DNA of 64,000 nucleotides from Okapia johnstoni (taxonomy: Eukaryota; Chordata; Mammalia; Artiodactyla; Giraffidae): contig CM044313.1 of the NCBI GenBank assembly GCA_024291935.2, forward strand, positions 89,791,001 through 89,855,000, read 5' to 3'. Below the pieces are notes generated by a model. The model made no database searches, was not told where the DNA came from, and saw only the letters and a program-made list of their open reading frames with translations. The number at the start of each line of letters is the position of its first letter. Position 1 is the first letter of the stretch. The position numbers and the translations under genes are program-made. This document shows positions 45,075-57,330 of this stretch, piece by piece.

Positions 45075-45984
45075 TCAGTTCAGTTCAGTTGCTCAGTCAT
45101 GTCTGACTCTTGGCAACCCCATGGACTGCAGCACACCAGGCCTCCCTGTCCATCACCAACTCCCTGAGTTTACTCAAACTCATGTCCATTGAGTTGGTGA
45201 TGCCATCCATCCATCTCATCCTCTGTCGTCCCCTTCTCCTCCCGCCTTCAGTCTTTCCCAGCATCTGGGTCTTGTCCAATAAGTCAGCTCTTTGCATCAG
45301 GTGGCCAAAGTATTGGAGTTTCAGCTTTAGCATCAGTCCTTCCAATGAATATTCAGGACTGATTTCCTTTGGGATGGACTGGTTGGATCTCCTTGCAGTC
45401 CAAGGGACTCTCAAGAGTCTTCTCCAACACCATAGTTCGAAAGCATCAATTCTTAGACGCTCAGATGTCTTTATAGTCCAACTCTCATATCCATACATGA
45501 CTACTGGAAAAACAATAGCTTTGACTAGATGGGCCTTTGTTGACAAAGTAATGTCTCTGCTTTTTAACATGCTGTCTAGGTTGGTCATAACTTTTCTTCC
45601 AAGGAGAAAGCGTCTTTTAATTTCATGGCTGCAGTCACCATCTACAGTGATTCTGGAGCCCAAAAAAGTTAAGTCTGCCATTGTTTCCACTGTTTCCCCA
45701 TCTATTTCCCATGAAGTGATGGGACTGGATGACATGATCTTAGTTTTTTGAATGTTGAGTTTTAAGCCAACATTTTCATTCTCCTCTTTCACTTTTATCA
45801 AGAGGCTCTTTAGTTCCTCTTTGCTTTCTGCCATAAGGGTGGTGTCATCTGCATATCTGAGGTTATTGATATTTCTCCTGGCAGTCTTGATTCCAGCTTG
45901 TTCTTCATTCAGCCTAGAATTTCTCATGATGTACTCTGCATATAAGTTTAAATAAGCAGGGTGACAATATACAGCCTTGACGTA
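45075..45984 (-). mobile_element. BovB LINE 3' half, 5'-truncated
   Basis: A 0.9-kb antisense BovB with the (cagtt)n terminal repeat at 45076-45092, running to 'gggtgacaatatacagccttgacgta' at about 45984. It contains the RT palm motif to the C-terminus in an uninterrupted frame. No target-site duplication was found. Confidence 0.95.
45097..45927 (-). pseudogene. BovB reverse-transcriptase C-terminal fragment, open
   Basis: A 276-codon uninterrupted frame. The catalytic YADD is at residues 25-28 (45844-45855). It is followed by the thumb ([18 protein letters not shown]), the [18 protein letters not shown] segment typical of the RTE C-terminus, and the terminal RDREAW-like end before SQT. The first Met is internal to the palm. 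No endonuclease, fingers or upstream palm remain, so it cannot be an active enzyme. It is the best-kept RTE coding piece in the window. Confidence 0.93.
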
Positions 45985-45989
45985 TACTA

Positions 45990-47329
45990 GTATATTAAAG
46001 GCTATGAGGGGTCCTATGGGTGACAGTTCTAGTTACTTCATTCTACTATGTATCTCTAATGGAAACTGGTCAGAGAATATATTTTATATGTGTACCCCAA
46101 TTATAGCCATAGAATCTAGAAACAGATTTGGAGAGTTTTTCCTCTTCTCAAACATAATGTTTGAAAATATGCAGAGAGTATTGCAAACCAAAGAAGAGCA
46201 CCCAAGCTTTTGATGTCTAGAGTTTCAGTTGGAGCTTGACACATACAGGCTGCTTGCATGACCTTTATTCTCTAACCTCTCCCAAAAGTTTGGGTTAATA
46301 TATGTACTCTCGCAAATCTCCCATCACAACTTACATTATTAGATTTTCTCGTGGTCAACGACCTAGCAAAACAAAGATACTCTTTCCAGAATGATATCCC
46401 AGGAGTCTACAGATTAACTCCCAATAACTAAAGGCCTGCATTATTCACGACACAATGTTATATAAATTTAACTTAAGGAAGTAATATGTATAATCCTTTT
46501 AAAAATTTAACCTTTATTCCTTGAATAAATACCCAGTGAAGTAAAAATTATAAGAACAACAACAAAAATCTCTGTAAAGCACTTACCATCATTTAAGTAC
46601 TAGATCTCTCACAGTATAGGGAGAGGGGGGTGGGGGGGATGGAAAGAATGGTATGACTTTTAGACCTTTATTTACTATTCTATTTTTTCAGGACAAAGCA
46701 CGCGATAGCTTCTTGTAATCTACATTGTATAACTGGTTACTTACACTATTTTCTAAAGACCTAAACAGATGTTCTTTTCACGGAATGGAAATTGAGTGTT
46801 TGCTGAATTTGAGTAATTTTCTCAATAAATGTGTATCTGATAAACATATATTAGCTCAAATAGCCATTCTTAAAATGCAGGATGCAGTCAGAACATGAAA
46901 AACTTAATTGACTCTAGGGCTCTGCTTGTGAATTAAACACGCAAATATTTTATGAAAAGCCCAAATGGTAGAAAAGTCTCAATTTTAATAGAATTTCCTC
47001 TATGGTATATGCCTATTTTTCTTAATGGATACACACTAATCTTTTCAGCAATTTCAGAAAAAATATTAATGTCTATACAAAAAGATCTATATTAAATAAT
47101 ATTAGAACGTTATGTGGGACTGAGCAGGAGGTATTTCTCTGATTGCCAAAATCATGAAGCATTGTAATGATTTGGTTTCTTCGAATCAGTTAGAAGCCTA
47201 CCCCTTAACCCCGTTTTACACGCTTTAGCAGATAATACAAATATTTATTACAGAGACAGCAGTCCTCCAAGAAATGAATTCTAGGAAACAGCTTCTGTCC
47301 AAATTAAATATCTACCTACCATTTCTAAA
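45990..47329. other. Unassigned interval with a G-rich motif
   Basis: About 1.3 kb with no recognised transposon or exon apart from a G-rich run at 46619-46638. A 78-codon frame (45977-46213) is partly within the BovB edge. Confidence 0.45.
46619..46638 (+). other. Potential G-quadruplex motif
   Basis: G runs of three, six and seven (46619-46621, 46625-46630, 46632-46638) separated by short loops can form four G3 tracts. This is a candidate quadruplex in otherwise AT-rich sequence. Confidence 0.5.
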
Positions 47330-47492
47330 TGTGGGAGACCTGGGTTCAATCCCTGGGTTGGGAAGATCCCCTGGAGAAAGGCACAACAACCCATTCCAGT
47401 ATTCTTGCCTGGAAAATTCCACGGACAGAGGAGCCTGGTGGGCTATCATCCATGGGGTTGCACAGAGTCATACATGACTGAGCATGCACGCA
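47330..47492 (+). mobile_element. Bov-tA SINE, 5'-truncated
   Basis: Begins inside the tRNA head at the 'gggagacctgggttcaatccctgg' block and continues through the body, ending 'gactgagcatgcacgcatgg'. The first about 40 head bases are absent. Confidence 0.9.
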
Positions 47493-49492
47493 TGGCACCA
47501 TTCCTAAACTTGCCCGGTATTTTGGGTCACATTTGCACGTCCTTCCTTCTTTAAGGTGTATACTCCAGTTACCCATATCCTCAACTCACTATTCATCAGT
47601 CTCTCAGGAAAAGCTCAGCTCCTATATTCCCTCTGATTCCCATAGTATTTCGTTTTTTACTTTTAATAATCTGCCATTGCATTGAGTTATACCTCATTTC
47701 AATGAATCAGTTTCTGTTTTGAACTCTGAGAGTAACATATTCTCATTTATCCCTTTCCATTGGCTCCTAAAACAATCACAGTGCTTTATACAGACCCAAA
47801 AGACAATAAGTGATTGATGAGTCAGTGAATATGTGACATAACTAACAGTTTCACACAGGTTTTTATCAAAAATGCATTCTTCAGATGGAAATGGCTTCTT
47901 GATCTTCAATAAGCTGAACAAATACTATCAAATTATAACTTCTGAAAATATGCTTAGGTAGCTGAGTTAATCAAATTATCTCCCTCAGAGAAACTAAAGA
48001 GAGGGATTATTAACAAGATTTCTTAGATTTACTGATTAATATCAGATGTCTCAAATAATACTGTGATTTTTAAGGTTTAATTTTTGACAAACATTTGAGT
48101 GCCTGTGCTGCTGATTAAAAAGGAATTTAGATGCTCCAGATAACAGATGTCCAGGATGGCAAAGTTAATGTTATGTTAACAGAAAGTTTGGAAACATAAC
48201 TTGTACTTTGCCCAAACAGAAGTGCATTTCTCTTACACATGAGACAGACTTTCCAAGGCTGGTGATTATAGCTGGCATTTCTTCTAAAAGGAGATTTGAA
48301 TATTACAGCTACTCAAAATATTCCAGGTTCACCCCAAGAGTTTGATTCCAAATAGCCTGGGAAAGATCACTTTGGCCTGAGTACTTGTTGGAACCAGTTT
48401 CATGAAACAAATGGACTTCAATATGTTTACTAAAGAACATCACATTTAAAACATTATTGCAACATTAGGTGGGCCTTCTGTGGTAAATATGCTGTTCCAT
48501 ATACAGTGTGGCAGTAATGAGATCTTTAGTAGGGCAGGGTAATTTAAAAGTATATGAGTTATCCCAGTTTTAAGTTAGAATTAAAATTTTTTCTCTTCTT
48601 TCTTTTTCCTATACATATGTACCAAAAAGTTCTGATTGGTTCTTAAATGAACTGTCATCAGATAAGAGAGCTTATCTTATGATTATTTTGCTCAAAAAAT
48701 CAGTACCATAATTGAACATCAGTAATATATGGAATGCGCGGGATGTCAAGGGAGAAGAGCTATGTTTATTCCATGGAGCAGATACCTTTTCCTATAACAC
48801 ACCCCCTCATGCCAGACAGTGAAAAACTGCCTCATTATGCCAAGGTATTCTGTTTAGAAAATAACCGAAATAAATCCTTTGAAGAGAAAGTTTAGGCTCT
48901 GAGGGCCCGTCAACTGATGGGCGAATTAGAATCAGATGCTTGGAGTGATGTACATGCAAAACAAACAAACAAAAAGATCTAGCAGAAAGGAGGACAATAC
49001 AAAGAGAACCAACTGTTGTTTGAATGATGGATTTCCAGTTGAAGGAATGGATTCGGGTATTATAGAAATAGCCATGTGTAATATGAAAAGATAACTCATT
49101 ATTGAAGAAATTAGGAAGTGGAAATGAAGGAGATGGATTGAATTTTATTCCTAGAATGGCATATTGGGGAATAGGGCAACAGCAATGAGGTGAATTGCTC
49201 CCAGGTTGAATTACTAAATACGAATACTGACTTAGAGCCATGAGTGTGGATGTTAAAACTACATACTTCTAACCTTGAAGATATGTTGGTTCTAGCATTA
49301 GAATTTCCAGAAGCCCTGGAATGTGTAGAAGTGGGATTTTGATGGTCAGGATAAATAACCTGACTTTTGGGTTACAAAAGAAGTAGGAAGAGGATGTTGT
49401 AGGACTAAGCAATAAAATGAAAAATTGTATCTAGTAGTACAAACACACTCTCTCCCATCTTCTGTCTGTCCATCATGTCTATACATCATGAA
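47493..49492. other. Unassigned interval, 2.0 kb
   Basis: No repeat recognised. It holds the longest unexplained open frame, 144 codons at 48807-49241 (minus). That frame is rich in His, Ser, Phe and Pro, has no familiar motif, and is most likely chance. Confidence 0.4.
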
Positions 49493-49540
49493 TACACACA
49501 CACACATATATATACACACACATACACACATACATACACA
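49493..49540. repeat. CA/TA microsatellite
   Basis: Interrupted CA repeats with TA units. Candidate length-polymorphic marker. Confidence 0.9.
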
Positions 49541-49594
49541 TAGAACCTTGTAATACTACATGTATCCCTAGTGTATGCCTAAAAATAGTTATGG

Positions 49595-49785
49595 AGTGGA
49601 TATTGTGTGTTAGTCATTTTCCCAAGCACTTTCCATCTGTCAGCTCACTTAATATTTCTGCTATTGTTCTCATTTTACAGATGAGGAAAACAAGGCAGAA
49701 AGTTTAAAGAATTAGCCTCAGGCCCTATGATGAGTAAGATGTGGAGCAGAGATTTGGATCCAAATGTGGGGATCTTAACTATTTT
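49595..49785 (+). mobile_element. MIR SINE
   Basis: Contains 'agtggatattgtgtgttag', 'ttctcattttacagatgaggaaaac' and 'gaattagcctcaggccctatgatg', the MIR order. One of the clearer MIR copies here. Confidence 0.85.
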
Positions 49786-50669
49786 CCTTTGATGTGAGCC
49801 AAGTGAACACAGTGTTCTATTGTTAGCACCCCCAGGCACTAACATGGAACTCATTACGAAATAGGTTGTAAATCAAACAGTTGAATTTAATAGAAAATTT
49901 TAAAGGAGTTTCCAAATGTTCGTTTACGGCTATTTAAATATGTTCTACAATATCCATTTCTTCCAAGGGTTTGTATGGTATTGGGAGAAATAATGTATTA
50001 CTTATTCATTGGAAAAATGATTTCTGGACAGTCATAGCTTGTTTGTTTGTTTTGGAGCAAATCTTGTGTTCTTCTCTTGTTAACTTTGTGACATTAAAAA
50101 CATACCATAAACTTCATTATGACTTAAGTGTCCCTGTCTAATGTGTGCATAAGGTTATTGTAAGGAATAGAACAGGACCCATTAATGCATACCCCATAAG
50201 GTTGCTGTAAGAAATAAAATGGTATGTGTAAATTTTTAGAACATTGTCTGCCACGGAGGAAGCCATCAAAAATGTTATTTTTATACCATAGTTATTTTAA
50301 AGAAAAAATATAAGATGTTGAGAAAAAAAATAGACATTTTTACCATTTTACCTGTGAAATGGTGCAGGTCTGTGGTCCCTAAACTGATTGCCAAAAGACC
50401 TTTTACTGGTTAAAGCAAATGTCAAAAAAAAGGAAGGTTTTTGATAACTAAGCAACTTGTAAATTCTATTTTGTATTTTTGATCAACCTAAAAGGATAAA
50501 AAGCCTGCAACTCTAATAGCTGAGTTCATTTGTGTCAGCACAAATGAATATATGAATTTTCAGATGTAGTATATGCAATTATATTTCTATGCCAAAGCAT
50601 TGAAAAATAATTTTTATTTACCAATTTAAGATATTTTATCCACCATATTATCATGGCAAAGAAGGAAGA
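49786..50669. other. Unassigned interval with a MIR-like trace
   Basis: At 50144-50175 and 50196-50227 two similar words, 'cataaggtt(a/g)(t/c)tgtaag', resemble antisense MIR ends repeated in tandem. Otherwise AT-rich with nothing recognised. Confidence 0.4.
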
Positions 50670-50740
50670 GTGGTAATAGCAATCACTTACTGAGCATTTA
50701 CTATGTGTCTGGCACTGTTTGAAGTGATATAGGCTAGAAT
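50670..50740 (+). mobile_element. MIR fragment
   Basis: 'atcacttactgagcatttactatgtg' leading to 'tctggcactgtttgaag' is the MIR 5' core. Only about 70 bases remain. Confidence 0.75.
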
Positions 50741-52626
50741 ATAGGCATAGGCATATGTGCTTAAAATATTTATGAAGTAAGATTTAATTTGGACTCAAAA
50801 AAGTCTTGCATACTAATGAACTGAATATTTGAAAATGTGGATCTTAAATAGTAACTTTCAGTTCAAAAACTGCAAGTTCACTTTAACCTTAAGGATTCAG
50901 TTTTCTGATAATGCTCTAAGGTATTCCATTCAGAGATACAAAGATATTCCTTCTGTATCATCAGACTTTTATTTCAAGTATTTTCAGAAAATCAATCAAC
51001 TATTAATTTATCCTTTGTTATATCATAAATATTTTAATTTTCACTAAAAAATCAAGTACGTTGACAAATTATTTAGGAAAATTATGTTAAAAATTTTCCT
51101 GAGACTACATGTATGGGAAATCGTATCTTTTATTTAGTATAGATTCATTTACTAGGAATTTATAATTCTATAAATAGATAGATTTACATATTGTTATAAT
51201 GCTTTATGACAAGACCTGCTTCTTAGTGAATTTACAGGAATATTTAAAGGCAAAAACAAGTAAAACTATATTTCTTTCCTAAGGATGGGTTTTGTTTATT
51301 CAAAGACAAGATCCTTTTGAAGTCTATTTTGTTTGTGGATTGCTGAACTTTTAAAATTAGTGTTAGGTTTACATATGGAGTGGCAAACACTCCATAGGAC
51401 TATTTCCACTGCCTATGATTTCATATAAATTCCTTGCTGATTTGTTTAATCATTTAATCTTCCACCCTGGTTTGATGTCTAGAATCTATTACAGAGTAAT
51501 GTGAATACTCAGATTCCCCATATATTCCCATTACTCTACTTTGACTTTATCAAATGCCAGATGACACTATAACATATATTTTTATTGTTAAAACCTCCTT
51601 TATTATATATATTTATTATTACTATGTATACTCTATTGTTGCCTCTTTATTATAAGTTTTGTTTTTTATCATTTGCTTTTTCTTCTGGATATTCTCAATT
51701 TTACAAATGATTGTTTGGGAAAGCACTATGATAAAGAACACTGTGTAGTACCCTATGGGATAAACAATTTAAGATGAAGACCTTTGATTCTAGGTAGTCT
51801 AATTGACACAGGACATTCACACATGATGTATAGTTACTAACAAAATATTAAGGAAATAATATATGCAAATAATTTTGTCAGTAATTTTCAAATATTTCAT
51901 TTTTAACCATAAAAATCCTGGGAAGTTATCATTAATGTTAATTTTTGAAGGCCATAAGCAGATCCTTTTAAATGTCAAAAACCTGGTAGGAACAGCTTTT
52001 CCAGCCCACATACCATGCCCTTTCCATTGAGGGTATCAATTAGAATAAGCAAAAGACCAGCTATTGTGAGGAAGCTTTTGAAACTTCTTGGTTCTGTGAT
52101 GGGAGGATGTGAATAGTTGCCTATTTTAGTTCTGGTTGTGGTTTCTCCTTTGTAAATTATAAATAAGATCAATTGCGTCTAAAGCCAGAAGAAGCCATTT
52201 TCATACTGTGTGCATTAAGCAAAAATCCTTTCACCCGAAGGCTGAGGTAACTAACATCAGGTACTTTTAAGGAAATCAACTCATTGGCCCTATGTTGAAA
52301 CCTTATTCTGAAAATCACAATGTAGTTAAGTTGTCAGCAGCCCTTACCATCTGAGCTCCTCAGGCTGATGGTATCTTTTTTCCTGTTAGAATCTGAACAG
52401 CACACGTGTGGAAGGACAATTTTAAATGTGATGCATAAAAAATTGTTTTGAAAGTCAACCGTTACTTTAAATAAACCCAAATATATTTTATATCTCTTGA
52501 CTCACATGCAGACCAGATTTGGAAATTAAAATGAAGAGTGAAACATAACTTATATTAAGTTCTCAAAGTCGAAGCTAGAAACTTGAGATATCTGAGTTAG
52601 TTGTTTTGTATTTTTGAAATCAATTT
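50741..52626. other. Unassigned AT-rich interval, 1.9 kb
   Basis: No repeat, RNA gene or exon recognised. Short frames (50829-51047 plus, 51817-52172 minus) lack any familiar motif. Confidence 0.45.
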
Positions 52627-52638
52627 GAGTTATATACT

Positions 52639-52779
52639 GAGATGGTTGGATGGCATCACCAACTCAATGGACATGGGTTTGGGTAAACTCCGGGAGTTGG
52701 TGATGGACAGGGAGGCCTGGTGTGCTGCGATTCATGGGGTCGCAAAGAGTCGGACACGACTGAGTGACTGAACTGAACT
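52639..52779 (+). mobile_element. BovB LINE 3' end, 5'-truncated, 141 bases
   Basis: Sense BovB terminus from 'agatggttggatgg' to the terminal 'gaactgaact', keeping its CpGs ('gtcgcaaagagtcggacacgac'). Probable 12-base target-site duplications with two mismatches, gagttatatact (52627-52638) and gagttctacact (52780-52791). A young-looking insertion. Confidence 0.93.
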
Positions 52780-52791
52780 GAGTTCTACACT

Positions 52792-54393
52792 GGTTAGGAA
52801 ACAAACTGGACTGTGAAATAGATACAAAAAATATAAATGATGATAAATAGAAGATTATTTCTCTTTCTTGTAACAGTCTGAACTTAAGCCACCCAAAGAA
52901 GCTAGTATTGTAGTGTAGAATTGTCAGGAAACTCAGCTGCTTGTGTTTGATTGTATCATCTTCGCTAGGGTATGAACTTCATCCTCATGATCTAAGGTAA
53001 CTCACCAATGCTATATGTTCCCACTGACCAAAATCCTATGTATCGACGTAATCACACCTAAATGCAAAGTAACTAGAAGATATAGACTCTACTCCAGTGT
53101 GGCTACCTATCAGTGAAAGTAAAAAGGATCTATGTTTCTATCATTATCTTAGAAATGCAACTCTTGGTCTGTCATGGGCTCAACGGCCCGAGCTCTCTGT
53201 TTTGTTCCAAACATTTTTAAATTTTATAAATAATTTACTCCAGTGGTAATCTATCAGTATTACATGAGCTTCTACTTTTTGATGAATTATTCATCTTTAA
53301 CTTACATCTCTTCTACTGTAAAGGTGGCTCTGTGCACTGTCTTTAAACTTCATTGAGAATGCTCTGTGATTAATTTTTATAAATAGTCCATTTATGTAAG
53401 AGAGGAATGAGTACTCTCTACTGTCTTGGTACAGAAATGCTCACAGGTCAAGATCGTTGTTTGTGCCATTTAACTGGCACATATTTAAATACTATTTCCA
53501 TTTGATTGAAAAATTAATGAATGATAAATTATTATATCTTCTGTTAAAATCAAGGATAGCTCAGCTTCTCCCTATAATTGCATCAATTTTTGTTGTACTT
53601 TTTTTTTTTAGCTCATTTGTTAGTACATATAGATTTTAAATTTCTGTATGTTTCTACCTACTTTTATGCACTCCTTTGTGCCAAATATAGCTCTTTAAAT
53701 TAAAATCTATTTATCTTCTTCTGGTGATTGTTGTTATTTGCTTGAGTTATCATTTTTTCCATTATTTGCCTTCCCCAGATCTCATGAGGACCAGCTTGTA
53801 TTCAGCAGTTCTTGGCACACTCCATGCCTCTTATGGCCACATGAGGCCTGGAAGTGGTTGACCATCTTTCTTGACTTCTGTTGGTGGGAACATTTTTTTC
53901 TCCATTCGTATCTTCATATTTGAGTGTCCTTCTTTGTGTTTAGGTCTCAGTTTAAGCTCCCACTTGCTGGTACAGAAGACCTGTTCCCTTTCTTCTTGGG
54001 ACCACGAGTCTTAACTCCCTGCTTAGGAATACAGACAAGTGACCTCAGAGTGACAGCAATTTCTGGGCAGATTGCATATTGATGTCCAGCTCCTGCTAAC
54101 TTGGTCATTTCTGAAGTACTTTCCTGAATTTCTTGCAACTCCAGTTTTATATACATATTTGTCCAGCATTTCAAGGTATTTTAATTTTCATCTCTAAGAT
54201 AGCTGATCTTTATTAATGTTAAAAGTAAATCTCCCCTGATTATTTAGGGCCTTTGCTACTCTTTGATAGTTACAAGTGGTAGTCTACATTTAGAATAACT
54301 GCTTCTACATCTATATGATACATATTATTTTTCTTGTATTTATTTCACACTAAATATCTCTTGTCTGTGTCTTTACTAAATTCTAAAAATTAT
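52792..54393. other. Unassigned interval with possible L2 trace
   Basis: About 1.6 kb. 'taggtctcagtttaagctcccac' near 53941 may be a small L2 remnant. A 75-codon frame (53947-54174, minus), basic at its C-terminus, is not recognised. Confidence 0.35.
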
Positions 54394-54602
54394 CCTACCA
54401 CTCAGTTGTGTCTGACTCTTTGCAGCCCTATGAACTGTGGCCGGCCAGGCTCCTCTGCCCATGGAATTTTCTCTGGAATACTGAAGTGGGGTGCTATTTT
54501 CTACTCTAGGGGATCTTCTCGACCCAGGAATTGAACCTACATCTCTTGTGGCTCCTGTAATAACAAGTAGATTCTTAGCCACTAGGACCACTTGGAAGGC
54601 TC
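54394..54602 (-). mobile_element. Bov-tA SINE
   Basis: Reverse-complement Bov-tA with the body at 54400-54505 and a head ending 'cacttggaaggct'. A deletion of about 10 bases lies in the 'ccaggcaagaatactgg' block near 54470. Confidence 0.9.
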
Positions 54603-54631
54603 AATCCTAGCACAGGAAAATCCTAGCATAG

Positions 54632-54690
54632 CTCTGGTGGGCTACAGTCCATAGGTTCACAAAGAGTTGGACAGGACTGAAGTGAGACTT
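54632..54690 (+). mobile_element. Bov-A 3' fragment
   Basis: The last 59 bases of a Bov-A body: 'gctctggtgggctacagtcc', then 'cacaaagagttgg', then 'gacaggactgaagtg'. It lies 30 bases from an antisense Bov-tA. Confidence 0.85.
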
Positions 54691-54729
54691 AGGATGGATG
54701 GACCTCATCAAAATCAACCTGAATAACTG

Positions 54730-55150
54730 ACTCCATGCCCACGGCCTCCATTATTTCCAAGGCCATATTCTGTGCTCCAGCCACACTGACCTGAAAATTT
54801 CCATGCTTCCTTCTATCACAATGTCTTTGCACATACCATACAGCTATATCCCTTCCCTTGTTGTTAAGTTGATAAGTTGTATCCAGCTCTTTGTGACCCA
54901 ATTGACTGCAGCACTCTAGGCTTTTCTGTCCTTCACTTTCTCCTGGAATTTGCTCAAACTCACGTCCACTGAGCCAGTGGTGCCATCCAGCCACCACATC
55001 TTCTGCCATCCTCTTCTCCTCCTGCCTTCAGTCTTTCCCAGAAATGCCATCCCTTGCCTAGTGATGCTTTCCCTTCCCTTTCATGCAACCCTCCAGTCTC
55101 CTTGTGGTGAACACTTTTTCAAAGGAAACTCCGCCAACCTCCCTTACCTT
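54730..55150 (+). mobile_element. L2 LINE fragment, split by BovB
   Basis: 'tccagccacactgacctgaaaatttcc' and 'tgtctttgcacatacc' lie before the BovB, and 'agaaatgccatcccttgcc' resumes after it. This is the order expected of a sense L2 3' region. Confidence 0.6.
54862..55040 (-). mobile_element. BovB LINE 3' end inside L2
   Basis: About 180 bases of antisense BovB terminus ('gttgttaagttgataag' tail, then 'attgactgcagcactctagg' block, ending 'cttcagtctttccca'). Diverged, with no clear target-site duplication. Confidence 0.88.
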
Positions 55151-55544
55151 ATCCGATTAATTATAATTTCTCAGTATAACTACAGAGATCTTAGAACAGC
55201 TGTTAATTCACATTTCTGTTAATATAGGCTTAAGAGAATGTATTTCTCTATGTGTGCATGTTTATTTTGATTAAGAGTATTGTGAACAGAGTGTTCCAGT
55301 GTGCCCAGGTTAAATTTCTATCTCTAAACACCACCCCCCATAGTGCCTAGAACAGGGTGAAGAGTTAATATATATCTGTTTCATAAATGAACTACTGTGT
55401 GAATAATATACTTGAATGGCAAAGTCATGGAACAGGTCTTGTTAATATATTTTCCATTTGAAAGCACACCCTTTTCTGAAATAGAGATGTATTTATTTAC
55501 AAGAGACTAGAGTCTTTTTTTTGAAAAGGCAAAGAATAAAAAGT
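55151..55544. other. Unassigned spacer
   Basis: AT-rich, with an 8-base T run near 55515. No repeat or gene recognised. Confidence 0.4.
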
Positions 55545-55745
55545 TTATTCACTCAACAAAGACGTATTAAATACTTATATTGCTAGGTATTCTGTATTAA
55601 TTTTTTTTACTTAATCTTCCAGAAGTGCTAAAGGGAAAATATTAGTGTCTTCATTTTATTGAAGCTCAGTAACCTTTTCACTATCACACTGTGGATAAAT
55701 TGTGGGTAGGAGTCCAGTTAACTTCAATGCTAGAGAATAGCTGCT
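55545..55745 (+). mobile_element. MIR SINE
   Basis: 'cactcaacaaagacgtattaaatac' then 'gctaggtattctgtatt', 'tcttcattttattgaagctcag' and 'gtgggtaggagtccagttaac' match MIR order. Confidence 0.7.
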
Positions 55746-57116
55746 TTCTTGTGCTGAATTTCTACCTCAAGCCAGCCTATAAGTCATTTTATTTATTGAG
55801 AATAGATTAGCTTCATTGTATTAGTCTAATAGACTCAATTGAAAATTACAGAAAAATCTAGATTATTTTCCCAATGACTGTAGTTTCCTCAAATTAGCAT
55901 GTTTTGGGGAGACTGTTTTAGTATCTGCCATACTCTTATGATCAAAAGATACCCCCTAAATAAAATTATTACTGATTTTAATCTAGGAGAAACCATGTTC
56001 TAGCATCAAATATATCACAGGAGCAAATGGACAATTCAAGCCAATATTCTGGTTTTTAACTTCAAAAAGGATAGGGGCATAAGATTTCAGATTCAATCCT
56101 AGAGGAAATGAATTAAAATATTTTGCAAGTCATAATGGAGAAAGCAACTATTTTTTACTGAAATTCTCAAAATGTATAGCTTCCTCATGAAAACAGTAAA
56201 TTTTTTTGGAAGGATCACTCAATATGATGGTTCTGTTGTTTTATTGTTTTATTGTTCCTGTGAGTTAAATACACCATTTCTTCCTTCCATAACCTTAATG
56301 TCTAAAATGCAGATGGAAGATGATACACAGAAATAATTTTAAAAAATGATATTGGAGATCAAGTTGAATATTAAATAATGGTGCAATCCTAGTTAATGTT
56401 AGCTATCAATTCAACAGAGAAAATATTTCTTTCCTGTTATTATTGAATATGAAATTTTCAGGAAAAAATATAAAGAATGTAATTTGCACAAATAATTGCA
56501 TTAGCACAATGAATGGGGTATTAACAATTAGTCTGTATGTTCAACACGGAAATGATTCAGCAGCGTTTTAATTGAAGAGATTTATGCATGCTTGGTAGGC
56601 TTAACTTTGCATTTTCTTGAATCAGTCGGCTGTGTAATGTGGGTGGGCTGTGCTTAGGATGTAGTAAGGCCAATTCACAGCAGTGCATCCAAACTGAGGG
56701 TCCAGATATATGTTAAGTGTGACTGGAACACTACTAGAGAAAACTAGTATCCATGCAGAAAAGATACACTACACTTACTTAGTTCTGGGAGAGATTCTAG
56801 AAATGAGCTTATCTTGTTCTTGCTGAAATCCATTTAGTTATGCAGAATGTAATGGGATATGGCAGTGGGATTTTGTTCCTCTTTAAGATTAGTGGTGAAA
56901 AACAAAGGGATATAATGTGACCACATATTATAGAGAAATTAAAACCTCGGTATCTCTGGCTTTCATGACCAAGAACAGCATTTAAATTAATAAATTTGAT
57001 GCAATAATTCAAAAGTAAAAATTTCATGTCATGAAAATGTATATATAGAGAATCTCATTGCAGCAGTATTTGTACAATAATAATAATACATTAAAATCGC
57101 ATATGTGCTGAAATGA
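55746..57116. other. Unassigned AT-rich interval
   Basis: About 1.37 kb with no recognised repeat or exon. The 72-codon frame at 56809-57027 (minus) is unremarkable. Confidence 0.45.
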
Positions 57117-57330
57117 GGGCTCCCCCAGTGGCTGAGCAGTAAAGAAGCCCCTGCAATGCAGAAGGTGCAGAAGAAGGTTAGATCCCCAGGTTGCAAGGAT
57201 CCCCTGGAGAAGGGCATGGCAACCCACTCCAGTATTCTTGCCTGAAAAATCCCATGAACAGAAAAGCCTGGTGGGCTACAGTCCATTGGGGTTACAAAGA
57301 GTCATAAGCAAATGAGCACACAAGCACAAA
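57117..57330 (+). mobile_element. Bov-tA SINE
   Basis: Sense Bov-tA starting 'agggctcccccagtgg' with a diverged B box ('ggttagatccccagg') and a full body ending 'gagcacacaagcac'. Confidence 0.9.

Noticed and set aside
45110..45751. 213-codon open frame on the + strand
   Set aside because: It is the antisense shadow of the BovB reverse-transcriptase frame at 45097-45927.
53947..54174. 75-codon frame with a basic C-terminus as a small protein gene
   Set aside because: No start context, no homologue that I recognise and a possible overlap with L2 remnants. Most likely chance.
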